DNA from: UBA668 sp041918155
Lineage (GTDB): Bacteria; Actinomycetota; Acidimicrobiia; Acidimicrobiales; Ilumatobacteraceae
Direction: 5' to 3'
Length of the DNA: 64,000 nt
Assembly: GCA_041918155.1 (NCBI GenBank)
Contig: JAYRWH010000010.1
Span: forward strand, 1-64,000
The position numbers and the translations under genes were made by a program. The notes under the pieces are model-generated. The model searched no databases. It saw nothing but the letters and a program-made list of their open reading frames with translations, and was not told the DNA's origin. Shown piece after piece: positions 56,380 to 64,000 of the stretch. Each line of letters begins with the position of its first letter. The first letter of the stretch is position 1.

Positions 56380-56838
56380 TCAGGCGGCGAGGTTGGCCAC
56401 GGTTCTGCGCTCGGCGGCGGCGTGGATGTAGTCGGCGGCTGAGGGGACGCTGTGCATGAGTTGCCAGAACTCCTGGGGCGTGGCCGCCAGGACGACCGTG
56501 TACGTGAGGGCGACCGCAGTGGCAGTGCGGGGCACGTCGTAGAGCAAGGACATCTCACCGAGCACATCGCCGGCGGTGAGCACCGCCAATTCACGGACCT
56601 CGTCGCCGTCGGCGGTGGTGACCTTCACCAGGCCGTCGGCGACGATGAGGAACTGCGAGGCAGACGAACCCTCGGTGAGCAGCACCTTGCCGGGGCGCAC
56701 GTGCACCTCGGTGAGCAGTTTGGCGGCATCGCGTAGCTGGGCGCGCTTGCTGCCCTCGAACAGGCTGATGTCTGGGAGGAGTGATTGGGGGGTGAAACGT
56801 CGGAGCACTGTTGCCTCTTTCATCGGGGGTGGAGACAC
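56380..56838 (-). CDS. Cyclic nucleotide-binding domain protein without HTH
   Basis: A 152-residue protein consisting of one cNMP-binding jelly roll (VRPGKVLLTEGSSASQFLIV, then LTAGDVLGEMSLLYDVPRTA). The GEMSLL-PRTATA stretch is the phosphate-binding cassette. No DNA-binding domain follows, so it is not a CRP-type regulator; it may act through a partner. The start is GTG 56838 or ATG 56823. It diverges from the P450 gene. Confidence 0.75.
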   Translation of the reverse strand: MSPPPMKEATVLRRFTPQSLLPDISLFEGSKRAQLRDAAKLLTEVHVRPGKVLLTEGSSASQFLIVADGLVKVTTADGDEVRELAVLTAGDVLGEMSLLYDVPRTATAVALTYTVVLAATPQEFWQLMHSVPSAADYIHAAAERRTVANLAA

Positions 56839-56953
56839 CGATGACGGTACGCCGCCTTCATCACGCGCCAGTTACGTCGGGATGAACGTCCGGCAGCCCC
56901 GCGTGTGCCGCCCTTCACAGCTAATCTGCGCCCAACTCACGAAGGAGGCGGTC

Positions 56954-58135
56954 ATGCTCGAGTACAACCCGTACGCCGCCGACGTGCAGGCCAACCCGTA
57001 CCCGGTGTGGAAGCGGATGCGCGACGAGGCGCCGGTGTACCACAACCCGGTGATGAACTTCTGGGCGCTCACCCGCTACGACGACGTGCTCGCTGCCTTC
57101 CTCGACGCGAAGACGTTCATCTCCGGCGAGGGCGTGACACTCGAAGGCGTCGACAAGGGCGGCGGCGGCCTGATCCAGCTCGACGATCCCGAACACACGA
57201 TGTACCGCAAGCTGCTCTCGCGCGTGTTCACACCGCGGCGCGTGGCCGACCTCGAGCCATTCATCCGCCGCGTGGCCGGCGAGTACCTCGACAAGGCACG
57301 CGAGCAGGACTGTTTCGACCTGGTGCAGGACTTCTCGCTGCGCATGCCGCTCGATGTCATCAGCGAGTTGTTGGGCATCCCGGTGGGGATCCGCGAGCAC
57401 ATCCACGACCTGGCCAACCGCTCGGTGATCCGCGACGCGAGCGGCGGCCCCGAGGTGATGGAGACGGTTCGCCAGGCGACGATGGAGACCCGCGCGCTGT
57501 TCGCCGAGATCGTGAAGGAACGGCGCAAGAGCCCCGGTGACGACATCATCTCGATGCTCGCGACGGCGGAACTTACGGACGAGGCGGGGGACTCCTTCCC
57601 GGTCAGCGACGACCGCATCGTCGCCCAGTTCCGCCTGCTCGCCTCGGCCGGTCACGAGACCGTGATGAAGACGTTCGGCAACGGTGCCGTCGCGCTGTGG
57701 TGGTATCCCGATCAGCGCGCCGAGCTCGTGCGCGACCCGTCGCTGATCCCCGGTGCAGTCGAGGAGATCCTGCGGTGGGACAACCCGGCACCGCTCGAGG
57801 GTCGTTGGTGCACCCGCGATGTCGAATTGCACGGCGTCACGATCCCGAAGGACTCACGCGTGATGCTCATAATGGGCGCGGCAAACCACGACGAGCGCCA
57901 GTACGAGAACCCTGAGCTGTTCGACATCCACCGCAAGATCACGCGGCCGCTCACGTTCGGCTTCGGCGCCCACCTGTGCCTCGGTGCGGCCCTCGCCCGG
58001 CTCGAGCTGAAGGTGATGTACGAAGAGTTCCTCGCCCGCTTCCCCGAGTATGAGCTCGACGAGGCCGGAATCGAGCGCGGCGCCGTCACGTTCTTCCGCG
58101 GGCTCAACAACCTGCCTGTCCTCATCAACTCCTGA
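56954..58135 (+). CDS. Cytochrome P450
   Basis: A 393-residue P450 starting MLEYNPYAADVQANPYPVWK, with GAAGGAGG ahead of the ATG at 56954. The oxygen-binding motif is SAGHETVMK, ExxR is in EEILR, and the heme loop is FGFGAHLCLGAALAR. It is clearly different from the P450 at 17399. A VOC-family gene follows after 13 bp, suggesting a shared catabolic step. Confidence 0.9.
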   Translation: MLEYNPYAADVQANPYPVWKRMRDEAPVYHNPVMNFWALTRYDDVLAAFLDAKTFISGEGVTLEGVDKGGGGLIQLDDPEHTMYRKLLSRVFTPRRVADLEPFIRRVAGEYLDKAREQDCFDLVQDFSLRMPLDVISELLGIPVGIREHIHDLANRSVIRDASGGPEVMETVRQATMETRALFAEIVKERRKSPGDDIISMLATAELTDEAGDSFPVSDDRIVAQFRLLASAGHETVMKTFGNGAVALWWYPDQRAELVRDPSLIPGAVEEILRWDNPAPLEGRWCTRDVELHGVTIPKDSRVMLIMGAANHDERQYENPELFDIHRKITRPLTFGFGAHLCLGAALARLELKVMYEEFLARFPEYELDEAGIERGAVTFFRGLNNLPVLINS

Positions 58136-58148
58136 CCGCGAGACCCGC

Positions 58149-58685
58149 ATGACTGCAACACAGATCACCTCCGCCCTCACCGGTGCGGTCCGCCAGATCG
58201 GCTTCGTCGTCCGCGACCTCGACGACGCCATGGCCACCTGGCTGCAGCTCGGCGTCGGGCCGTTCTACACGGTGCGCAACATCGAGCAGACCTGCTCGTA
58301 CCGCGGCCAGGAGGTGACCGTCGTGATCTCAGTGGCGTTCGCCAACTCGGGCGAGCTGCAGGTGGAACTGATCCACCAGGACAACGACGGCCCGAGCATC
58401 TACCGCGAGTTCCTCGTCTCGGGTCAGGTCGGCTTCAACCAGCTGGCCTACTGGGTCGATGATGTCGATGCCGTCGTGGCCGCGCTCGGCTGGCCGGTGG
58501 TGTGGACCGACATCGGCAACGAGACCACTAAGTACGCCTACGTCGAGCCACCGGGAGGCCCCGCCGCCGTGGTCGAGATCATGGAGCTCAACCCTGCCAC
58601 CATCGGCATGGGCCGGCTTGTCCGTGAAGCCGCCGCGAACTGGGACGGCAGCGACCCGCTCCGCGCGTTCCCGATGCCGGGTTGA
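58149..58685 (+). CDS. VOC-superfamily (glyoxalase-like) protein
   Basis: A 178-residue protein, MTATQITSALTGAVRQIG at the start. Two beta-alpha-beta-beta-beta repeats are suggested by VRQIGFVVRDLDDAMATW and FNQLAYWVDDVDAVVAAL. Metal ligands may be in QVELIHQ and VVEIMEL. Such proteins act as dioxygenases, epimerases or lyases. The stop overlaps the CLC start by one base; the P450 precedes it. Confidence 0.75.
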   Translation: MTATQITSALTGAVRQIGFVVRDLDDAMATWLQLGVGPFYTVRNIEQTCSYRGQEVTVVISVAFANSGELQVELIHQDNDGPSIYREFLVSGQVGFNQLAYWVDDVDAVVAALGWPVVWTDIGNETTKYAYVEPPGGPAAVVEIMELNPATIGMGRLVREAAANWDGSDPLRAFPMPG

Positions 58686-59998
58686 TGGCACGCATGTCCA
58701 GCACGGCAGGTTTCGACACCCCGCCGAACCGTCGACCCTCGGTGACGTTGCTGTTGTTCTTCGTCGTCGTCGGCCTCTCGGTGTCGGTGGCGGCGGGCTT
58801 CAGGGAACTCGGCCTGCGGCTGGTGGGGTGGTACGGCGATTCACGCGACTCCACCCACGCTGCGGCCCAACTGCCCGGCGTGGTCACGTTCGCGGTCGTC
58901 GCCGCCTCCGTGCTCGTCGCGGCATGGCTCGGCCGCATCGCCGCCCGCCGCTGGCCGCGCCAGGCCGGCCTGGAGGCGATCGCCGCCACGGCCAGCGGCG
59001 AGGACCGCCGCATCTCCATGCAGGCCACACTGCTGCGCAGCACCGGCACCTGGCTGATGGTGGTGGGAATGGCCCCGGTCGGCCGCGAAGCGGCGATCCT
59101 CGAGACCGGCGGTGCGATCGGCTCCACACTCGGCCGCCGCTTCGGTGGCCGCGGTGCCGCCCTCGCCGCGGCCGGTGCGGTGGCCGCGTTCGCCACCGCC
59201 TACCACGCACCCCTCGCGGCCATCGTCTACATCGAGGAGCATCTGCGGGTGCGCGGCAGCCGTCGCGGTGCGCTCTTCACCGTCGCCGGTGCGCTCGTCG
59301 GGTTCCTGCTCGCCACCCAGCTCTACGGCGTGGATGTGATCCTGCCCGAAGTGAACAGCAGCTGGTCGCACCTCGTGGTGGCCGGGGCGGTGGCGGTGGT
59401 GCCGGCCACGCTCGCGGCGCGCCTTCTGCTGGAAGTGCGCAACCGGCTCAGTGATGCTCGCGAGCAGCACGTCACCCGGCCGGCCGTCCGGGTGCTCGTG
59501 GTGCTGCTCGCGGCCGCGGTCGCCGGTGCCGTTGTCACTCGCTACCCGCTGGCCGCGGGCAACGGGATGGACTCTCTGCGCCACGTCGCCCCCGCCGTCG
59601 CCGTGGTCGCCGCCGTGTCGGTGGCGATGGCCGTCGGCAAGTCGATCGGCAGCACGGCGATCATCAGCGGCGGTGGCGCGGGCGGGGCGATGACCCCGAC
59701 GATCGTGGTCGGCGGTGGGGCGGCGATGCTCGCCGTGCTCGCCGGCCACGCGTTCGGCTGGGGCACCCCGGACGTGTGGGCGCTCGTCGTGCTCGCCGGC
59801 TCCGTGGCCGTCGCGGTGGGGCTGAGGGCCCCGCTGACGGCCGTCATACTGCTGCCCGAGCTGACTGGCCGATACGCGCTCGTGCCCGCAACAGCGGCCG
59901 TAGTGCTGTGCGCCGTTGTGCTGGACCGTGGGTTGGACTGGGCCTCGCGCCGCCTCGGTGGGCGCCTGCCCGTGCGGGTGCGCGACGAGGACGGCTGA
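58685..59998 (+). CDS. CLC-family chloride channel/transporter
   Basis: A 437-residue membrane protein with about ten hydrophobic segments. The CLC motif usually written GREGP appears as GREAAILETGGAIGS near residue 130, so the Glu is present but Gly-Pro is replaced by Ala-Ala. The second motif region is ISGGGAGGAMTPTIVVGGG. The gene overlaps the VOC stop by one base. Channel and exchanger types cannot be told apart with certainty. Confidence 0.82.
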   Translation: MARMSSTAGFDTPPNRRPSVTLLLFFVVVGLSVSVAAGFRELGLRLVGWYGDSRDSTHAAAQLPGVVTFAVVAASVLVAAWLGRIAARRWPRQAGLEAIAATASGEDRRISMQATLLRSTGTWLMVVGMAPVGREAAILETGGAIGSTLGRRFGGRGAALAAAGAVAAFATAYHAPLAAIVYIEEHLRVRGSRRGALFTVAGALVGFLLATQLYGVDVILPEVNSSWSHLVVAGAVAVVPATLAARLLLEVRNRLSDAREQHVTRPAVRVLVVLLAAAVAGAVVTRYPLAAGNGMDSLRHVAPAVAVVAAVSVAMAVGKSIGSTAIISGGGAGGAMTPTIVVGGGAAMLAVLAGHAFGWGTPDVWALVVLAGSVAVAVGLRAPLTAVILLPELTGRYALVPATAAVVLCAVVLDRGLDWASRRLGGRLPVRVRDEDG

Positions 59999-60038
59999 GT
60001 CGGCGGAGCCCAGCCGCGCGCCGCGTACGCTGTCGGCC

Positions 60039-61343
60039 GTGATCACCCACCGCCCGCCACTGCGCGCGCACCTGGCCGCGCTCGCGGCGATGACGCTGAT
60101 CGCGGCCGCGTGCTCGGGTGCGCAGGCCGATAGCCCGCCGACCACAACCGTCACCACGCCGGCACCAGCGGAGGTGACCACGACCGAGGCCACGCCGACC
60201 ACCGAGGCGGAGGCCGCGCTGAGCACCGAGGCCACGCCCACCACCGAGGCCACGCCCACCACCGAGGCCACGCCCACCACCGAGGCCGGCCAGCGACACG
60301 TCAGCTTCGCCTTCTCCGGTGACATCCTGATCCACTCCAATGTCTGGCTCGCGGCCCAGGCCAACGCGGGCGGCAGCGGCTACGACTTCGCGCCGATGTT
60401 CGCCGAGATCCGTCCGCTGCTCGACTCGGTCGACCTCGCCGTGTGCCATCTCGAGGTGCCGCTCGCCGCGCCCGGCAAGCCGCCCTCCACGTTCCCGCGC
60501 TATGGCGCGCCGCGGGAGCTGATCGCCGGCATCGCCGCGGGTGGGTACGACAACTGCAGCACCGCTAGCAACCACGCCTTCGATCAGGGCGCGGCGGGTA
60601 TCGATGCAACGCTCGCCGAGTTCGACGCCCAGGGCCTCACCCAGTCGGGCATGGCGCGCACGAAGGCCGAGATCGCACCGCGCCTGCTGAACGTGAACGG
60701 CGTACTCGTCGCGCACCTCGCCTACACCTACGGCTACAACGGCGAACCGACGCCCAACGGCGAATGGTGGCGGTCGGCGAAGCTGAACCCGGAGCGGATC
60801 ATCACCGACGCCCGCACGGCCCGCGAGATGGGCGCCCAGGTGGTGATCCTCAGCCTGCACTGGGGTAGCGAACCGCTCGCCGAGGTCACCCACGGCCAGC
60901 GACTGTGGGCCGAGCAGATCACCAAGAGCGGCCTCGTCGACCTGATCGTCGGCCACCACTCACACATGGTGCAACCGATCGAGCAGGTGAACGGCGTCTG
61001 GACCGTGTTCGGGATGGGCAACAGCCTCAGCGACCACCCGACGCGCGACAAGTACCCGCCCGCCACGCAGGACGGTGTCGTGATTACGGTGGGGATGGAG
61101 ATCAGCGCCGACGGGCACGTGACCGTCGAGCCCCCGGTGGTGCACCCAACATGGGTCGATCGCACCCACGGATACGTCATCCGCGACGTGCTCACCGAGC
61201 TGCAGAGCCCCGGCCTCACCGCCGACGAGCGGGCGCTCTACGAAGCGTCGCTGGCGCGCACGGCGTTGCAGGTGCGGGCCTACATCGCCCCGTACGTGCC
61301 TCCCGCCGACGGCCACTCGGGCCACTCGCCCGCGCCGCGCTGA
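60039..61343 (+). CDS. CapA-family (poly-gamma-glutamate synthesis type) lipoprotein
   Basis: A 434-residue protein starting with GTG 60039. The lipoprotein signal is LAALAAMTLIAAACSGAQ, followed by a Thr/Glu/Ala/Pro repeat linker (TEATPT units, 60225-60287). The CapA metallophosphatase-like domain has FAFSGDILIHSNV, DLAVCHLEVPL, NHAFDQG, LSLHWGSEPL and VGHHSHMVQPIE, with metal-binding Asp, Asn and His. In the family it acts on surface polymers, although no capsule genes are nearby. Confidence 0.85.
   Translation: MITHRPPLRAHLAALAAMTLIAAACSGAQADSPPTTTVTTPAPAEVTTTEATPTTEAEAALSTEATPTTEATPTTEATPTTEAGQRHVSFAFSGDILIHSNVWLAAQANAGGSGYDFAPMFAEIRPLLDSVDLAVCHLEVPLAAPGKPPSTFPRYGAPRELIAGIAAGGYDNCSTASNHAFDQGAAGIDATLAEFDAQGLTQSGMARTKAEIAPRLLNVNGVLVAHLAYTYGYNGEPTPNGEWWRSAKLNPERIITDARTAREMGAQVVILSLHWGSEPLAEVTHGQRLWAEQITKSGLVDLIVGHHSHMVQPIEQVNGVWTVFGMGNSLSDHPTRDKYPPATQDGVVITVGMEISADGHVTVEPPVVHPTWVDRTHGYVIRDVLTELQSPGLTADERALYEASLARTALQVRAYIAPYVPPADGHSGHSPAPR
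60225..60287 (+). repeat. 18-bp tandem repeat in linker (3.5 copies)
   Basis: ACCGAGGCCACGCCCACC is repeated three times exactly (60225, 60243, 60261) and then half a unit. Each unit encodes TEATPT in the stalk of the CapA-type lipoprotein. The number of copies could vary between strains by slippage. Confidence 0.85.
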
Positions 61344-61350
61344 ACGTCAC

Positions 61351-61986
61351 TCACTGCTGCTGGTCGCTCGCCTTCTCGGTGAGCAGCGGGCGCGGATGGT
61401 CGATCGGGATCGCGTGGTGCGCGTCAAGCCGCTGCGAGCGTGTCGCCACGACGTCCGTGCCGACCTTCAGCGACGCGGTGGCGACGACCGCGCCGGACTC
61501 CAGCCCGACGAGCGCGGCCTTCTCCACGACGGCGGTGAGCCCGATCAGCTTCAGCGAGATGTCGATCGTGAGCGACAGCACGGTGAGCGGCATCCCGTCG
61601 ATCGTGAGGGTGATCCGCGGGCGGTGCACCGACTTGATGGTGTGATCGGCGAGGGCCACGAGTTCGCGGCCGCTCTCCTTGGTGCGCTCGGCGGCGGCCT
61701 TCAGGGCCCGGTGGCGCAGCCAGCCGCGGATGATGATGTCGGGCAGGGCGATGTCGAGCGAGGCGAGCACCGCCCGCTTGGCCTCCTTGTGGGCGGCGGT
61801 GCGCAGGGCGGGTGGCAGGCGATCGAGCGCCTCGCCCTCGGGCCCACCGGCGACGGCGAGCTGCGGGTCCGCGGTGTCGAACAGCAGCGACCTCGCGGTG
61901 AGCGGCGCCGTGGGCGTGGCGGGCGGCGCCCACTCGCGCTGAGCCGGCGCGGGCGGACCCTGGGGTGTGGGCGGGGGCAGGTTCAT
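61351..61986 (-). CDS. Hypothetical protein with Pro-rich N-terminus
   Basis: A 211-residue protein, not recognised. The first ~30 residues are Pro/Ala-rich (PPPTPQGPPAPAQREW). The rest mixes helical charged stretches (AAAERTKESGRELVALAD) with a hydrophobic beta-like part (ITLTIDGMPLTVLSLTIDISL). No signal peptide or clear membrane helix is present. It overlaps the preceding small membrane protein by ATGA, so both are probably expressed together. Confidence 0.6.
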   Translation of the reverse strand: MNLPPPTPQGPPAPAQREWAPPATPTAPLTARSLLFDTADPQLAVAGGPEGEALDRLPPALRTAAHKEAKRAVLASLDIALPDIIIRGWLRHRALKAAAERTKESGRELVALADHTIKSVHRPRITLTIDGMPLTVLSLTIDISLKLIGLTAVVEKAALVGLESGAVVATASLKVGTDVVATRSQRLDAHHAIPIDHPRPLLTEKASDQQQ

Positions 61987-62258
61987 CCGCCCTCCACCAA
62001 CGTGATGGCGCCGGCGGTGTCAGGGGTCAGGGCCACACCGACGGCCATCGACGGCGGGCTGCCCGGCGCTGGCAGGTCGTGCAGGGTCACGAGGCCGAGG
62101 TCGGGATGCAGATGGCTGCCCGCGCGGCTGCGCGCTTGTGTGGCCCGTGAGTGGTGCACCGCCGCGGCCACAACGGCGGCGGCAACCGCGATAGCGAACA
62201 CGATCCACCCGACGGGGGCACCGCCCCCGCCGCCCATGGCCCCTTCGGCGATGAACAT
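61983..62258 (-). CDS. Small single-pass membrane protein, unknown
   Basis: A 91-residue protein with a Gly-rich N-terminus (GAMGGGGGAP) and one membrane segment (VGWIVFAIAVAAAVVAAAVHH), followed by a soluble C-terminal part. Its stop overlaps the start of the 211-residue protein. It starts 22 bp after the glcF stop and may belong to the same transcript. Function unknown. Confidence 0.6.
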   Translation of the reverse strand: MFIAEGAMGGGGGAPVGWIVFAIAVAAAVVAAAVHHSRATQARSRAGSHLHPDLGLVTLHDLPAPGSPPSMAVGVALTPDTAGAITLVEGG

Positions 62259-62279
62259 TTCGTCAGTATCGCGCGCCGG

Positions 62280-63437
62280 TCAGCGGCGCGCGCCCGCCAG
62301 CGCCTCGTCGATGATCATCATCGGATGCCGTGCGGGCATGCCGCCGGCGGCGAGGTTGAGCGAACAGCCCGGGTTCGCGCTGGCGACGACGTCGGGACGC
62401 GAGCGCTGGATGGACTCGATCTTGCGGGCACGGACCTCGCCGGCCATCTTCGGCTGCAGCAGCGAGTACGACCCTCCCGATCCGCAGCACAGGCCATCGT
62501 CGTCGAGTTCCACCAGCTCGCGCACGAACGGAGCGAGCACGCTGCGGACCTCGTCGTCCACCTGCTGCACATGGCGCAAGTGGCATGGGTCCTGGATCGC
62601 CACCCGTATATCGAGCGGGGCGACCTTCGGCAGCCGATCCATGTGCCCGGCGAGCCACTCCTGCACGTCGAACACGCGGGCGGAGAAGGCGGCGGCTTCG
62701 GCGGTGCCGAGCAGGTGGCCGTACTCCTTCATCGCCGCACCGCACCCAGCGGAGTTCACCAGGATCGGGATGTCGCGACGCAATGCCCCGATCAGCTGTT
62801 CCGCCGCGGCGCGCGCCTGGGTGGTGAGCCCCGAGTGGGCGTGCAGCGCACCGCAGCACGGCGCGTCGCCGAGCGTGGGGGTGACGCCGACACCTGCTGC
62901 CTCCAGCACGCGCATCGTGGCCGCGTGCACGTCGCGTTGCCACGCGTCCATGACGCACCCGGTGAACAGGTACACGTCGGTGCCCGAGGCGTGCAGGTGC
63001 GGCTGGCGCAGGGGGAGGCGCGCGGGCAGGCCGAGGCGTGATGGCACCAGGTGCATCCGCTGGGCGACGCCGAGCAGCACCGACCCGGCGCGCAGCAATC
63101 GTGGCCTCGTGAGGGGGGCGTAGGCGAGGCGCACCCACCGTGGTGTGAGGCGGCGATCGGTGGAGAGCGTGGCACGCGCCTGCTCGATGAGCCGGCCGTA
63201 GGGCACGCCCGACGAGCAGGCCGACTCGCAGCCGCGGCACTGGATGCACGTCGCCAGCGCGTCGGCGACCTCGTCGGTCAGTGGCGCGCCGTGGAACTGC
63301 ACCTCGCGCATGAGGATGATGCGGCCGCGAGGGGAGTACGCCTCGTCGCCGGTCACCCGGTACGTCGGGCACGCCGGCAGGCACGAGCCGCACTCGACGC
63401 AGGTGTTCAGCTCGATCGGGTCGATTCCGAGGTCCAT
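62280..63437 (-). CDS. glcF: Glycolate oxidase iron-sulfur subunit GlcF
   Basis: A 385-residue protein with two [4Fe-4S] motifs near the N-terminus (CVECGSCLPACPTY and CIQCRGCESACSSG). Two CCG-type domains contain TGCVMDAW, CCGALHAHSG, NSAGCGAAMKEYG and CCGSGGSYSLLQP. It passes electrons from the GlcD/GlcE flavoproteins to quinones during glycolate (or lactate) oxidation. It overlaps the glcE stop by one base. Confidence 0.9.
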   Translation of the reverse strand: MDLGIDPIELNTCVECGSCLPACPTYRVTGDEAYSPRGRIILMREVQFHGAPLTDEVADALATCIQCRGCESACSSGVPYGRLIEQARATLSTDRRLTPRWVRLAYAPLTRPRLLRAGSVLLGVAQRMHLVPSRLGLPARLPLRQPHLHASGTDVYLFTGCVMDAWQRDVHAATMRVLEAAGVGVTPTLGDAPCCGALHAHSGLTTQARAAAEQLIGALRRDIPILVNSAGCGAAMKEYGHLLGTAEAAAFSARVFDVQEWLAGHMDRLPKVAPLDIRVAIQDPCHLRHVQQVDDEVRSVLAPFVRELVELDDDGLCCGSGGSYSLLQPKMAGEVRARKIESIQRSRPDVVASANPGCSLNLAAGGMPARHPMMIIDEALAGARR

Positions 63438-64000
63438 CAGCGCCGCCCAGGGTCGCGGCCGGGGTTGAGCCGCCCGGTGGGGTCGAAGTTGGCCTTCAGC
63501 CGCGCGGCGAGTTCGGCCACGAGCAGGGGGAGGGTGCGTGGGGGTTGTGGGCGCTCGGCGTGCACCACCCCGACACCGATGGAGGCGACGAACGCGCCCG
63601 TGTCGTGGCCGGCGAGCGTGCGCACGTCGGCAGGCGTCAGCGACCAGCGCTGGGGCGGCAACGGCGGGGGCCCGTCGGTCTCGGTGAAGTGACCGACGCG
63701 CTTCAGCGCGATGAGTTGCGCCGTCACGTCAGGGGCGTGACCTTCGATGCCGACCCAGGTGCGCGCTCCGTCCCATAACACGGTAGATGAGCCTACTAAA
63801 TGGTCGCGGGTGGTGAAGGGGTCGGCGCCCTCGGCCACGACCCACACCGTGGCTGCCGGGATCGGGTTGGTGCGCAGGATGAGCTCAGCGAACAGACCGA
63901 GCGTGCCGAGCGAGCCGGTGAGGATGCGGGGCAGGTCGAAGCCGGTGACGTTCTTCACCGTTGGGCCGCCGGCGCGAATGAGGCGGCCCTCGGCCGACAC
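63437..64000 (-). CDS. glcE: Glycolate oxidase FAD-binding subunit GlcE (5' truncated)
   Basis: The C-terminal 187 residues or so of a flavoprotein; the start lies beyond the window. GGPTVKNVTGFDLPRILTGS, then LGTLGLFAELILRT, is the conserved FAD-domain segment of GlcE, and the C-terminus FDPTGRLNPGRDP matches the GlcD/GlcE family end. It works with GlcD (presumably further along) and GlcF. The Met near the window edge is internal. Confidence 0.85.
   Translation of the reverse strand: MSAEGRLIRAGGPTVKNVTGFDLPRILTGSLGTLGLFAELILRTNPIPAATVWVVAEGADPFTTRDHLVGSSTVLWDGARTWVGIEGHAPDVTAQLIALKRVGHFTETDGPPPLPPQRWSLTPADVRTLAGHDTGAFVASIGVGVVHAERPQPPRTLPLLVAELAARLKANFDPTGRLNPGRDPGRR

Noticed and set aside
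60225..60287. CRISPR-like repeat
   Set aside because: Contiguous coding tandem repeat without spacers.

Overview
The window is high-GC DNA with tightly packed, mostly ATGA-overlapping genes. Its content (F420-type luciferase-like oxidoreductases, an ANTAR response regulator, a DHA2 exporter with a TetR partner, several P450s, an actinobacterial-type SOS box) points to an Actinomycetota chromosome. Among actinobacteria an Acidimicrobiia (Ilumatobacter-like) organism seems most likely, but that is an inference from gene style, not a search result.

Layout. 1-5628: end of a rhamnose/lactate operon (lutB-lutC-rhaB-GH78 rhamnosidase). 5631-9148: a membrane protein with a His-rich extracytoplasmic part, then a TetR/MFS exporter pair around a 30-bp interrupted palindrome. 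9201-20762: sugar and aromatic/xenobiotic-type catabolism: a xylulokinase-like kinase, GH3 glycosidase, TauD-type dioxygenase, a tannase-like hydrolase with a PKD-like tail, TetR regulators, a flavin/F420 oxidoreductase, P450 and two SDRs. Two further divergent promoters in this part carry clear palindromic operators. 20759-29998: housekeeping (malQ, ANTAR regulator, polA, rpsA, coaE, a tandem GNAT protein). 30056-40366: uvrB, uvrA and uvrC within 10 kb, interleaved with two toxin-antitoxin-like modules, an exported SurE-like lipoprotein and a rhomboid-like protein. 40377-46077: oxidoreductase, methyltransferase, rapZ and the glycolytic gap-pgk-tpiA operon. 46271-52277: a five-gene Dpp/Opp-type peptide ABC transporter. 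52303-52655: secG and tRNA-Leu(GAG).

52647-56307 is the most unusual part: a very small (about 3.65 kb) integrative element inserted at the 3' end of the tRNA-Leu gene. It carries a large serine recombinase whose last codons are the tRNA itself, a rolling-circle-type Rep protein whose ribosome binding site lies in a predicted stem-loop, and one lipoprotein gene. A 10-bp direct repeat of the tRNA end marks the far border. Integration would replace about 33 residues of recombinase tail with 8 tRNA-encoded residues.

After the element (56380-61343) come a cNMP-binding protein, a P450 with a VOC protein and a CLC channel, and a CapA-type lipoprotein. The window ends (61351-64000, minus strand) with two unknown genes and glcF-glcE of a glycolate oxidase complex, glcE running off the edge. 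No CRISPR array or rRNA was seen; the only confident RNA gene is the tRNA.
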